Of a stretch of DNA of 64,000 nt, positions 28,432 to 36,455 are shown piece by piece; within the stretch, counting starts at the first letter, position 1, and each line of letters starts with the position of its first letter. The stretch is taken from NCBI RefSeq assembly GCF_030408575.1, contig NZ_CP047047.1, forward strand, positions 1,351,991 through 1,415,990. The letters run 5' to 3'. The notes beneath the pieces were generated by a model, which saw nothing but the letters and a program-made list of their open reading frames with translations, was not told where the DNA came from and did no database searches. Source of the DNA: Corynebacterium auris (GTDB taxonomy: Bacteria; Actinomycetota; Actinomycetes; Mycobacteriales; Mycobacteriaceae). Made by a program: the position numbers and the translations under genes.

Positions 28432-29388
28432 ATGGGCAATAAGGAATACCGGCCGACCCTTGCGCAACTGCGCACCTTCGTCACCATCGCCGAAAACCGC
28501 CATTTCGGGACCGCAGCGAACAAGCTGAACATCTCTCAGCCTTCGCTCTCGCAGGCGCTGGTCGCCCTCGAGTCGGGACTGGGCGTGCAGCTCATCGAAC
28601 GCTCGACGCGCAAGGTGATCGTGACCCCGACGGGCGAAAAGCTGCTGCCGCTGGCCAAGGCCACGCTCGAGGCCGCAGAAAACTTCGTCGCACATTCGCG
28701 TGGTGTCAACGGCGTCTTGGCGGGGCCGCTGAGTATCGGGATCATCCCGACGCTCGCGCCGTACATCCTGCCGGAGTTTTTGCACCTTGCGCGCGAGTTT
28801 TACCCCGATCTCAAACCGCGCATCGTCGAGGACCAGACGGAGCAGCTCATCCAGCAGCTGCGCGACGGCCACATCGACCTCGCCCTGCTCGCACTACCGA
28901 CGAGCGCGACCGGTATTAACGAATACCCCCTTTTCGACGAGCAGTTCATCGTGGTCACCAACTCCGAGCACGAGGCAGCGGGCCGCAGTGATTTGACCCT
29001 GGACGTGCTCGACGAGCTGAACCTCCTCTTGCTTGACGACGGCCACTGCCTGCGCGAGCAGATCGTCGACCTCTGCCGACTCGTCAACGCCGCCCCGCAC
29101 GCGGACGCCGACTCCGCAACGCGCGCCTCGTCGCTGACCACCATCATGCAGCTGGTGGTGGCGGGTCTGGGCTCCACTCTTGTACCCGCCTCCGCCATCG
29201 CGACCGAATGCGCCCGCCCAGGACTGGGGCTGGCCACCTTCGACGAAGGCGTCGTCGCGCAACGCACCATCGGGATGGTGTGCCGTTCGAGTTCTTCGCG
29301 CACCGCGGCGTACGAGAAGCTCGGGGAGCTTGTCACCCGGGCCCACCGGCACGCGGTGGAAAGAGGCACCGAACTGCTGACGGGCTAG
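28432..29388 (+). CDS. oxyR: Hydrogen-peroxide-responsive LysR-type regulator OxyR
   Basis: This 318-aa LysR-family protein has an N-terminal winged HTH (PTLAQLRTFVTIAENRHFGTAANKLNISQPSLSQALVALE). The effector domain contains LLLLDDGHCLREQIVDLCRLV, two cysteines nine residues apart like Cys199/Cys208 of E. coli OxyR, which form the peroxide-sensing disulfide. TRASSLTTIMQLVVAGLGSTLVP is also typical of OxyR. In corynebacteria OxyR acts mainly as a repressor of catalase, dps and related genes. hrpA starts 15 bases downstream, and the hrpA -10 (TAGAAT, 29386-29391) overlaps the oxyR stop. Confidence 0.93.
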   Translation: MGNKEYRPTLAQLRTFVTIAENRHFGTAANKLNISQPSLSQALVALESGLGVQLIERSTRKVIVTPTGEKLLPLAKATLEAAENFVAHSRGVNGVLAGPLSIGIIPTLAPYILPEFLHLAREFYPDLKPRIVEDQTEQLIQQLRDGHIDLALLALPTSATGINEYPLFDEQFIVVTNSEHEAAGRSDLTLDVLDELNLLLLDDGHCLREQIVDLCRLVNAAPHADADSATRASSLTTIMQLVVAGLGSTLVPASAIATECARPGLGLATFDEGVVAQRTIGMVCRSSSSRTAAYEKLGELVTRAHRHAVERGTELLTG

Positions 29389-29403
29389 AATCGTTCGGCA
29401 GAT

Positions 29404-32400
29404 ATGAACGACTCTTCTGCCACCCCTACCCGCTCCGACCTTCTCTCGCGCCTCGAAGATGTCCCGCTTGCCGAGGTGCGCCGCTTTCGGCGCCGCCTGA
29501 AGAAGGCGCGCGCACCGGAGGCTTTCGCGGCAATCGCCGCGGATATCGACGCCGCCGCGGCGCGGGTGGCGGCCCGCGCGGACGCTCTACCCACCATCAC
29601 GTACCCGGAAAAGCTTCCTGTCTCCGCGCGCCGCGACGACATCATGGATCTGCTGCGCGACCACCAGGTGGTCATCATCGCCGGTGAGACCGGCTCAGGT
29701 AAGACCACCCAGATCCCGAAGATGCTGCTCGAGCTGGGGCGCGGGCGCCGCGGCCTGATCGGCCACACCCAGCCGCGTCGCCTGGCGGCGCGCACCGTCG
29801 CCGAGCGCATCGCCGATGAACTCGGGCAGAACATCGGCGAGTCCGTCGGCTACGCCATCCGCTTCGACGACAAAGTCTCCGCGACCACCGCCGTCAAGCT
29901 CATGACGGACGGCATCCTCCTGGCGGAGATGCAGCGCGACCGCTACCTCAACGCCTACGACACCATCATCATCGACGAGGCCCACGAGCGCAGCCTGAAC
30001 ATCGATTTCCTGCTCGGTTACCTCAAGCGGCTGCTGCCGCGCCGGCCCGACCTGAAGGTCGTGATCACCTCGGCAACGATCGACCCGGAGAGTTTCGCCG
30101 CGCACTTCGCCGCGCCAGACGGCACCCCGGCGCCGATCATCGAGGTCTCCGGGCGCACCTACCCGGTGGAGATCCGCTACCGCCCCCTCGTGGAGCAGAT
30201 CGGCGGCAAGGAGGTCGACGTGGACATGATCGACGGCGTGGTTGCCGCCGTCGAGGAGCTCATGGCCGAAGGCCCCGGCGACATCCTCTGCTTCTTCTCC
30301 TCCGAACGCGACATCCGCGACTGCATGGAGGCCATCGAAAAGAAGAGGTGGCGCGGCGTCGAGGTCACCCCCTTGTTCGGCAGGCTGTCCAACGCCGAGC
30401 AGCACCGCGTGTTCTCCCCCCACTCGGGCAGGCGCATCGTGCTGTCGACCAACATTGCGGAGACCTCGCTGACCGTGCCGGGCATCCACTACGTCGTCGA
30501 CACCGGTCTCGCCCGCGTTTCGCGCTACTCCACGCGCACAAAGGTGCAGCGCCTGCCCATCGAAGAAATCTCGCAGGCCAGCGCGAACCAGCGCTCGGGG
30601 CGCTCGGGCCGCGTCGCCGACGGCATCGCCATCCGTCTCTACTCGGAGGAGAACTTCGACCAGCGCCCGGAGTTCACAGACCCGGAGATCCTGCGCACCA
30701 ACCTCGCCAGCGTCATCCTGCAGATGATCTCGCTGCGCCTAGGCGACGTCTCCGAATTCCCCTTCATCCAGCCGCCCGACGGAAAGTCGATCCGCGACGG
30801 GCTGGCCCTTTTGCGCGAGCTCGGCGCCGTCGCGCCGGATAAGCCTGAGGGGTCTCCGGCGCTGACCGGAATCGGCCGCGACATCGCCCGCATCCCGGTG
30901 GACCCGAAGATGGCGCGCATGCTGGTCGAGGCCAACCGCCTTGGCGTGCTCGACGACGTCACCGTCATCGTCGCGTCCATGACCATCCAGGACGTGCGCG
31001 AGCGCCCCCTCGAGCACCAGGCGCAGGCCGACCAGGCACACGCGCGCTTCAAGGACAAGACGTCGGACTTTTTATCCTCGCTTAAGCTGTGGGACTACAT
31101 CGCGGGCTCGCGCGACGAGCTGTCCGGCAACGCCTTCCGCAAGCGCATGGTCAAGGAGTTCCTCCACTACATGCGCATCCGGGAGTGGTACGACCTGGTG
31201 CGGCAGCTCAGGGACGTCGAGAAGCAGCTTGGCTGGTCCCCCGTTGAATCCGTCGCGGGTGAGCGCGACGCCGCGGCGATCCACAAGTCCCTGCTGACGG
31301 GGCTTTTGTCCAACATCGGCGCGCGCGACGGCGAGTCGAAGGAGTTTCAGGGCGCGCGCGGCACGCGCTTCCGCGTTTTCCCGGGCTCCTCCCTCGCCAA
31401 GCGGCCGCCGGAGTTCATCATGGCCGCCGAGCTCGTGGAAACCTCGCGCCTGTGGGCGCGCGACGTGGCCAAAATCGAGCCCGAGTGGGTCGAACGCGCC
31501 GCGGGCGATCTGCTCAAGCACAGCTATTCCGAGCCCGTCTGGTCGCGCAAGCGCTCAGCCGCGATGGTGCACCAGAAGTCCATGCTCTACGGCGTACCCA
31601 TCGTGCGCGACCGCCTGGTGCCCTACCACCGGGTCGACCCGGAAGGCGCGCGCATCATGTTCATCCGGCACGCCCTCATCGGCGGCGATTGGAACCGCCA
31701 CCACACCTTCATCGACCACAACGAGGCGTTGCTGGAGGAAGCCTCCGCCGTCGAGGAAAAACTGCGCCGCCGCGGGCTCGTCGTCGACGAGGACGCCCTG
31801 TTCGACTTTTACGACTCGAAGCTGCCCGCCGAGGTGACCACCGCGCGCCACTTCGACTCCTGGTGGAAGAAGAAGCGCAAGGAAGACCCGGCCTACCTAG
31901 ACTTCGACCCGGCATCGCTTGTCGACGACTCCGCCGACGCCTCCGACACGGCCTTCCCTCCCACCTGGCGCCAGGGCAGCATCGACTACAAGCTGCGCTA
32001 CAAGTTCGAGCCGGGAGACGACTTCGACGGCGTCACCGTCGACGTCCCGGTTCCGCTGCTCGCCGGCCTGACGGACGAGGGCTTCGACTGGCTGGTCCCG
32101 GGGCTGCGCGAGGAGCTGGTCACGGAGCTCATCCGCACACTGCCGCGCGCTTTGCGCCGCAGCGTGGTTCCCGCGCCCGATTTCGCGGCGCGCGCGCTGC
32201 CGAAGCTCGAACCGCGCGAATCGGAGCTGGTGGAGCAGCTGGCCTCGGCCCTGCGCGAGCTGGGCGGCTCCGGGGTCAACGCGGGCGATTTCCGTCCCGG
32301 CGCCCTGCCACCGCACCTGCGCATCACCTACGCGGCGATCGGCAGACGCGGCGAGACCATCGACCACGACAAGGACCTCGCTGCGCTGAAGGAGCGCCAG

Positions 32401-33306
32401 GCGGGGCAGATCCGCTCCTCTGTCTCGCAGGCGGGCCGCCGCTCGGAGTCGGAGGTCGTGCAGGAGTGGACCAGGGCGAGCCTGGGCGAGGTCGCGGAGA
32501 CGGTGCGCACGACAATAGACGGCAACACGGTCGACGCCTACCCGGCGCTTGAGGCCACGGCCGATGGCGTGAAGGTCACGGTCCACCCGACGAAGGAGGC
32601 GGCAGACGCCTCCATGCTCACCGCCACCCTCACCCTGCTCCTGCGGGAGGTCACGGTCAACGCGCACCAGATGACCAAGGGCCTGCCGCTGCGGCAGAAG
32701 GTCGCCGTGGACAACTACCCGCACGGCGGGGCGGCCGGGCTTGTCGACGACGCCCGCGTCGCCGCCGTGCGCGACCTGATGATGGCGCACGGCGGACCGG
32801 TGCGCACCCCGGAGGAGTTCGAGGCCCTCGTTGCGAGCGTGAAGCCCGAGGTGGCCGGCGCCGTCCGCCGCGCCGTGGTCGCCGTTGCCCCGGCGCTTGT
32901 GGAGTGGTCCGCCATGCGCGAGGAACTGCGCTCGTGGGAGGGCCCGGCGATCGACGACATGCGCTCCCAGCTCGACTTCTACCTGCCCGCCCACGCGATC
33001 ACAGTCCACGGAGTGGGCCGCCTGCAGCACGTGCCGCGCTACGTCGAGGCGATGCGTATCCGGCTCGAGGACATGAACATCGACCCCGACAGGGACGCCG
33101 ACCGCCAAGCGGTGATCGATTCCGTCAAGGCCACCCTTGCGGCGCGGATGTCTCGATTGCCGAAGGGACGGGAGAAGACCGCCGCTTACAAGGACATCCT
33201 GTGGCGCATTGAGGAGCTGCGGGTCAGCCTGTTCGCCCAGCGTCTCGGTACCGCGAAGCCCGTCAGCCAGCGGCGCGTGGAGAAGATGATCGAAAAACTG
33301 ACCTAG
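29404..33306 (+). CDS. hrpA: ATP-dependent RNA helicase HrpA
   Basis: This 1300-aa DEAH-box helicase has a full-length HrpA layout. VVIIAGETGSGKTTQIPKML is Walker A, IIIDEAHERSLNIDFLLGYL is the DEAH box, VITSATIDPESFAAHF is motif III and QRSGRSGRVADGIAIRLYSEE is motif VI. The helicase-associated and OB-fold domains follow (to about 780), then the large DUF3418 domain (about 690-1290) that only HrpA-type proteins carry. HrpA has been linked in E. coli to rescue of stalled or collided ribosomes. ATG 29404 has a -10 (TAGAAT) 12 bases upstream, so the leader is very short. It ends two bases from the convergent nrdR. Confidence 0.95.
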   Translation: MNDSSATPTRSDLLSRLEDVPLAEVRRFRRRLKKARAPEAFAAIAADIDAAAARVAARADALPTITYPEKLPVSARRDDIMDLLRDHQVVIIAGETGSGKTTQIPKMLLELGRGRRGLIGHTQPRRLAARTVAERIADELGQNIGESVGYAIRFDDKVSATTAVKLMTDGILLAEMQRDRYLNAYDTIIIDEAHERSLNIDFLLGYLKRLLPRRPDLKVVITSATIDPESFAAHFAAPDGTPAPIIEVSGRTYPVEIRYRPLVEQIGGKEVDVDMIDGVVAAVEELMAEGPGDILCFFSSERDIRDCMEAIEKKRWRGVEVTPLFGRLSNAEQHRVFSPHSGRRIVLSTNIAETSLTVPGIHYVVDTGLARVSRYSTRTKVQRLPIEEISQASANQRSGRSGRVADGIAIRLYSEENFDQRPEFTDPEILRTNLASVILQMISLRLGDVSEFPFIQPPDGKSIRDGLALLRELGAVAPDKPEGSPALTGIGRDIARIPVDPKMARMLVEANRLGVLDDVTVIVASMTIQDVRERPLEHQAQADQAHARFKDKTSDFLSSLKLWDYIAGSRDELSGNAFRKRMVKEFLHYMRIREWYDLVRQLRDVEKQLGWSPVESVAGERDAAAIHKSLLTGLLSNIGARDGESKEFQGARGTRFRVFPGSSLAKRPPEFIMAAELVETSRLWARDVAKIEPEWVERAAGDLLKHSYSEPVWSRKRSAAMVHQKSMLYGVPIVRDRLVPYHRVDPEGARIMFIRHALIGGDWNRHHTFIDHNEALLEEASAVEEKLRRRGLVVDEDALFDFYDSKLPAEVTTARHFDSWWKKKRKEDPAYLDFDPASLVDDSADASDTAFPPTWRQGSIDYKLRYKFEPGDDFDGVTVDVPVPLLAGLTDEGFDWLVPGLREELVTELIRTLPRALRRSVVPAPDFAARALPKLEPRESELVEQLASALRELGGSGVNAGDFRPGALPPHLRITYAAIGRRGETIDHDKDLAALKERQAGQIRSSVSQAGRRSESEVVQEWTRASLGEVAETVRTTIDGNTVDAYPALEATADGVKVTVHPTKEAADASMLTATLTLLLREVTVNAHQMTKGLPLRQKVAVDNYPHGGAAGLVDDARVAAVRDLMMAHGGPVRTPEEFEALVASVKPEVAGAVRRAVVAVAPALVEWSAMREELRSWEGPAIDDMRSQLDFYLPAHAITVHGVGRLQHVPRYVEAMRIRLEDMNIDPDRDADRQAVIDSVKATLAARMSRLPKGREKTAAYKDILWRIEELRVSLFAQRLGTAKPVSQRRVEKMIEKLT

Positions 33307-33308
33307 GG

Positions 33309-33767
33309 CTAGAAGTCCTCGCGGTCCTTGCGCCGCATGAGGCGGATCTCGGATTCGAAGTCGTCGGCCGATTCGAATGACTTGTATACGGAGGCAAAGC
33401 GCAGGTAGGCCACTTCATCCAGCACGCGCAGCGGCTCAAGCACCGCCAGGCCGATGTCGTTGGCGTTGACCTGGGAGCTACCGTGGCTGCGCACTGTCTC
33501 CTCCACTTGTTGGGCGAGCCGCTTCAGCGCATCGTCCGAGACGTCCCTTCCTTGGCAGGCGCGGCGTACGCCGACGATAAGCTTGTCCCGGTCAAAGGGT
33601 TCGCTGACACCGTTGCGCTTGACAACGGTGAGTACGGCCTTCTCCACGGTGGTGAAACGCCCCCCACACTCCGTGCATTCGCGGCGGCGCCGGATCGCCG
33701 AGCCCGCGTCGACCACCCGGGAGTCCATGACGCGTGACTGTTCGTTGTGGCAAAACGGGCAATACAC
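33309..33767 (-). CDS. nrdR: Transcriptional repressor NrdR
   Basis: This 152-aa protein is a complete NrdR. The N-terminal zinc ribbon has [17 protein letters not shown] and CTECGGRF (four cysteines). The ATP-cone (about 49-139) contains [24 protein letters not shown]. It senses (d)ATP and represses ribonucleotide reductase genes through NrdR boxes. The gene starts with GTG at 33767. It lies next to the SOS pair divS-like/lexA, as in mycobacteria (Rv2718c-Rv2720) and C. glutamicum. Confidence 0.95.
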   Translation of the reverse strand: MYCPFCHNEQSRVMDSRVVDAGSAIRRRRECTECGGRFTTVEKAVLTVVKRNGVSEPFDRDKLIVGVRRACQGRDVSDDALKRLAQQVEETVRSHGSSQVNANDIGLAVLEPLRVLDEVAYLRFASVYKSFESADDFESEIRLMRRKDREDF

Positions 33768-33870
33768 TCAGAGCCTGCCTTCCTGGCCGTGCCGCTGCGA
33801 AATCGGACCGGAACAGGCTCCGAGCTTACTCCGCGGGAATCCGCGGGGTGCGCGCTCCCTACAGAACCCC

Positions 33871-34233
33871 TTAGCGCCCAACTGCACTGAGCACCCCGCT
33901 AGTGGCCGCCACCGGGCCGGATGGCTGCCCGTCTGAGTCGAAGGCGCCCCCGAGCGCTGACCCCACCAGCAGAGCCAGGCCGAATACGGCCCCCATCAGG
34001 GCGCTAGCGCGGGTTTCGCGGGGGGATAGACGCGCGTTCACCTCCCCGCCATCCGGCCCCGCGTTCGAACGCTCTCCCGTTCGAACATCACTGCCGAGAC
34101 TGCGCACCGCGGCTGCAGCGGAGCAGCGCACAGGCACCTCTGGGACGTCCCAGACCGCGGCCGGTGCGCTACCGCGAAGGGCTCGGGAGGAAACGTCGTA
34201 CGTACCGTGGTAGCGGGGAGAAGTCATGGTCAT
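33871..34233 (-). CDS. DivS/ChiZ-position small membrane protein (SOS cell-division suppressor candidate)
   Basis: This 120-aa protein occupies the place of C. glutamicum divS and mycobacterial chiZ (Rv2719c), divergent from lexA. An N-terminal polar region (MTMTSPRYHGTYDVSSRAL, about 80 residues) leads to one transmembrane segment (about 78-98, SALMGAVFGLALLVGSALGG) and a short outer tail. No LysM or other wall-binding domain follows, unlike ChiZ and YneA, and translation of the downstream 100 bases in the three frames shows none. ATG 34233 is chosen for the GGAAGTGAG upstream; ATG 34227 is also possible. Identity as DivS rests on position, size, topology and flanking LexA-like sites. Confidence 0.6.
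   Translation of the reverse strand: MTMTSPRYHGTYDVSSRALRGSAPAAVWDVPEVPVRCSAAAAVRSLGSDVRTGERSNAGPDGGEVNARLSPRETRASALMGAVFGLALLVGSALGGAFDSDGQPSGPVAATSGVLSAVGR
34063..34086. promoter_or_regulatory. Two GTTCGAAC palindromes inside the divS-like coding region
   Basis: GTTCGAAC occurs at 34063-34070 and 34079-34086, 16 bases apart. Each contains the TTCGA core of corynebacterial SOS boxes on both strands. They may be additional LexA contacts or chance. Confidence 0.3.
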
Positions 34234-34306
34234 CGCTGTCTCACTTCCGTGTGAAGATGGATTGTGCCTACAGGCTATAAACCGGGCGGACGCGCCGACT
34301 TGACAC

Positions 34307-34403
34307 TCGCCAGAATGTTCGACTCTCGCCCTTATGTTCGATTTATAGCGCTCGAACACACACGTGTCCACATCGAGCGCGCAAAGGTCGAACATGTTTG
34401 CCA
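34307..34403. promoter_or_regulatory. Cluster of four LexA (SOS) box-like sites
   Basis: The C. glutamicum consensus as I recall it is TCGAA(A/C)ANNTGTTCGA. Partial matches are TCGCCAGAATGTTCGA (34307-34322), TCGCCCTTATGTTCGA (34326-34341), TCGAACACACACGTGT (34352-34367) and TCGAACATGTTTGCCA (34388-34403). The last lies directly upstream of a TATTTT hexamer (34411-34416) that may be the lexA -10. The rest of the 327-base gap 34234-34560 shows nothing else clear. Confidence 0.6.
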
Positions 34404-34560
34404 GGTCTGGTATTTTTGGGCCGTAACGAAGGGTCCGGCGTTGTGGCGTTCGTGCCAACGCAAGGCTCCCGGCGCAAGGCCACAACTCAACACCACTGAT
34501 CCCGCGCAACCCCCCCAACTAGCAGCAAGGCAAGGAACAAAGGAACAAAGGCACCAAGAC

Positions 34561-35247
34561 ATGGCACGCAAGAAGTACGACCCCAGCAGCCTCGACACCA
34601 GCGTCCTCTCGGACCGCCAGAGGCGCATCCTCGAGGTCATCCGCGACGCGGTTGTCCTGCGCGGCTACCCGCCGAGCATCCGCGAGATCGGCGACGCGGC
34701 GGGCCTACAGTCCACCTCGTCGGTTGCCTATCAGCTCAAGGAGCTGGAGAAGAAGGGGTTCCTCCGCCGGGACCCGAACAAACCCCGCGCTGTCGACCTG
34801 CGCCACCTGCCCGAAGCGCCCAAGCGGGGCGCGAAGGCTGCGCCGCCGGAGGCACCTTTCGAAGACGCCGCCCCCGCCCGCTACATTCCCGTCGTCGGGC
34901 AGATCGCGGCTGGCTCGCCGATCCTCGCCGAGCAAAACGTCGACAGCTACTTACCCTTGCCCGGGGAACTGCTCGGCGACGGTGAGCTGTTCATGCTCCA
35001 CGTCGTCGGCGAGTCGATGCGAGACGCCGGCATCCTCGACGGCGACTGGGTCGTCGTCCGCTCTCAGCCTGTCGCCGAGGAGGGCGAGTTCGTCGCCGCG
35101 CTTCTCGACGGCGAAGCAACCGTCAAGGAGTTCCACCGCGATTCCACCGGCGTGTGGCTCATTCCCCACAACGACGCCTTCTCCCCCATCAAGGGCGACG
35201 AAGCCCAGATCATGGGCCGCGTCGTGTCGGTGTTCCGGACTCTCTAG
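34561..35247 (+). CDS. lexA: SOS response repressor LexA
   Basis: This 228-aa LexA has an N-terminal winged HTH ([40 protein letters not shown]). The self-cleavage site is Ala-Gly in [13 protein letters not shown]. The catalytic Ser is in [11 protein letters not shown] and the Lys in GEATVKEF. RecA filaments on single-stranded DNA trigger cleavage and induce repair genes. ATG 34561 gives the conserved N-terminus [23 protein letters not shown] lies upstream after a leader of about 140 bases. The LexA-like cluster upstream implies autorepression and control of the divergent divS-like gene. Confidence 0.96.
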   Translation: MARKKYDPSSLDTSVLSDRQRRILEVIRDAVVLRGYPPSIREIGDAAGLQSTSSVAYQLKELEKKGFLRRDPNKPRAVDLRHLPEAPKRGAKAAPPEAPFEDAAPARYIPVVGQIAAGSPILAEQNVDSYLPLPGELLGDGELFMLHVVGESMRDAGILDGDWVVVRSQPVAEEGEFVAALLDGEATVKEFHRDSTGVWLIPHNDAFSPIKGDEAQIMGRVVSVFRTL

Positions 35248-35270
35248 CCCGCCCGCTGTGCACTGGCCTC

Positions 35271-35276
35271 TACACT
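35271..35276 (+). promoter_or_regulatory. -10 hexamer TACACT upstream of ptsH
   Basis: TACACT lies 50 bases before the ptsH ATG, inside an inverted repeat CCCGCCC (35248-35254) / GGGCGGG (35277-35283) that follows the lexA stop and could also act as a weak terminator. Confidence 0.3.
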
Positions 35277-35326
35277 GGGCGGGGTACGTCGCAGACGTGA
35301 AACTTCAAGCAGAAAGGTTTCCCACC

Positions 35327-35593
35327 ATGGCCTCTACAACCGTGAAAGTCGGTTCCACCGTTGGGCTCCACGCACGCCCCGCGTCCGTCATCGCCGAAGC
35401 GGCGGGAGAGTACGACGAGGACATCACCCTGACCCTGGTCGGCGAAGACGACGAGGACGGCGCGGACGCCGCCTCCTCGCTGATGATCATGGCTATGGGG
35501 GCGGAGTTCGGAGACGAGGTGACCGTCACCTCCGCCAACGCCGAGGCCGTGGAGAAGATCGCCGAACTTATTGCATCCAATCTCGACGGCTAG
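35327..35593 (+). CDS. ptsH: Phosphocarrier protein HPr
   Basis: This 88-aa protein carries the active His15 in VGLHARPASVIAEAA, the residue phosphorylated by enzyme I and passed to PTS permeases. DAASSLMIMAMGAEFGDEVTV is the segment that holds the regulatory serine in Gram-positive HPr. ATG 35327 has AGAAAGG upstream. In C. glutamicum ptsH follows ptsF, fruK and ptsI. Here it stands between lexA and a SugR-type gene with none of them near. A hairpin terminator follows. Confidence 0.95.
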   Translation: MASTTVKVGSTVGLHARPASVIAEAAGEYDEDITLTLVGEDDEDGADAASSLMIMAMGAEFGDEVTVTSANAEAVEKIAELIASNLDG

Positions 35594-35613
35594 GCCGCCC
35601 GCTCCCACCCGAG

Positions 35614-35646
35614 GGGCGCGCCCGGTCCGGTCGCGCCCGAACTTTT
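35614..35646 (+). terminator. Rho-independent terminator after ptsH
   Basis: GGGCGCG (35614-35620) and CGCGCCC (35632-35638) form a seven-pair GC stem with an 11-base loop, followed by GAACTTTT. It lies 21 bases after the ptsH stop. Confidence 0.55.
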
Positions 35647-35666
35647 GATGCGCTCGGAGGCAACGC

Positions 35667-36455
35667 ATGCACGCAGAAGAACGCAAACGGCAGATCGCGT
35701 CGCTGACGGCCATTGAAGGCCGGGTCAGCGTCACCGAGCTCGCCGAGCGCTTTAACGTCACCGCCGAAACTATCCGGCGCGACCTCGCCGCCCTAAGCAG
35801 GGAGGGCAGCGTCCACCGGGTCCACGGGGGCGCGGTGGCCAGCCAGTCCTTCCTCACCGCCGAAATGCCGCTCGATGCCCGCTACCGCTCCGCTTCCGCG
35901 GCGAAGACCGCGATTGCCCGCGCCGCCCTCGACTACCTGCCGGACTCTTCCGAAGACGGAATCTTCCTCGACTCCGGGTCGACAATCAGCAGCCTGGCCA
36001 CCCTGCTTGTCGATGACCCCCGGACGACGTCGTGGCCCATCGTGACCCGCTCGCTGCCCGTCGCATTGGAGCTGTCGGGCGAGGGGATGACCAACGTGCA
36101 GCTGCTGGGCGGCACCGTGCGCGCCCTCTCCCAGGCCGTTGTCGGCGACACGCCGCTTCGTACCCTTGCGCTCATGACCGCCGACGTCGCCTTCATCGGC
36201 ACCAACGCCCTGACCGTCGACCACGGCCTGTCCTCGGCGGACCCGCAGGAAGCTGCGGTCAAGGCGGCGATGATGACCAACGCCCGCAAGGTAGTGGTGC
36301 TGTGCGATGCGACAAAGCTAGGGACGGACTACCTGGTGAGCTTCGCCGGCCTGGCGGACATCGACGTGCTCATCATCGACGACGCCGCACCCACCTCATT
36401 GCTCACCGAGTTCGAAAATCACGGGATCGAACTCGTCGTTGTGAGCGGCGCGTAG
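35667..36455 (+). CDS. sugR: DeoR-family transcriptional regulator, SugR-type
   Basis: This 262-aa protein has the DeoR HTH at the N-terminus (RKRQIASLTAIEGRVSVTELAERFNVTAETIRRDLAALSREG), followed by VHRVHGGAVASQSF. The C-terminal isomerase-like sugar-phosphate sensor domain has FLDSGSTISSLA and DVAFIGTNALTVDHGLSSADPQEAAVK. The wording of these motifs is close to my memory of C. glutamicum SugR, the repressor of ptsG, ptsF, ptsS and ptsHI that is relieved by sugar phosphates. FruR is the alternative. ATG 35667 has GGAGG upstream. The last 53 bases overlap the convergent permease gene. Confidence 0.7.
   Translation: MHAEERKRQIASLTAIEGRVSVTELAERFNVTAETIRRDLAALSREGSVHRVHGGAVASQSFLTAEMPLDARYRSASAAKTAIARAALDYLPDSSEDGIFLDSGSTISSLATLLVDDPRTTSWPIVTRSLPVALELSGEGMTNVQLLGGTVRALSQAVVGDTPLRTLALMTADVAFIGTNALTVDHGLSSADPQEAAVKAAMMTNARKVVVLCDATKLGTDYLVSFAGLADIDVLIIDDAAPTSLLTEFENHGIELVVVSGA

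Noticed and set aside
33768..33870. Possible lost LysM domain after the divS-like gene
   Set aside because: The bases downstream of the stop give no LysM-like sequence in any of the three frames, so a simple frameshift is not the explanation.
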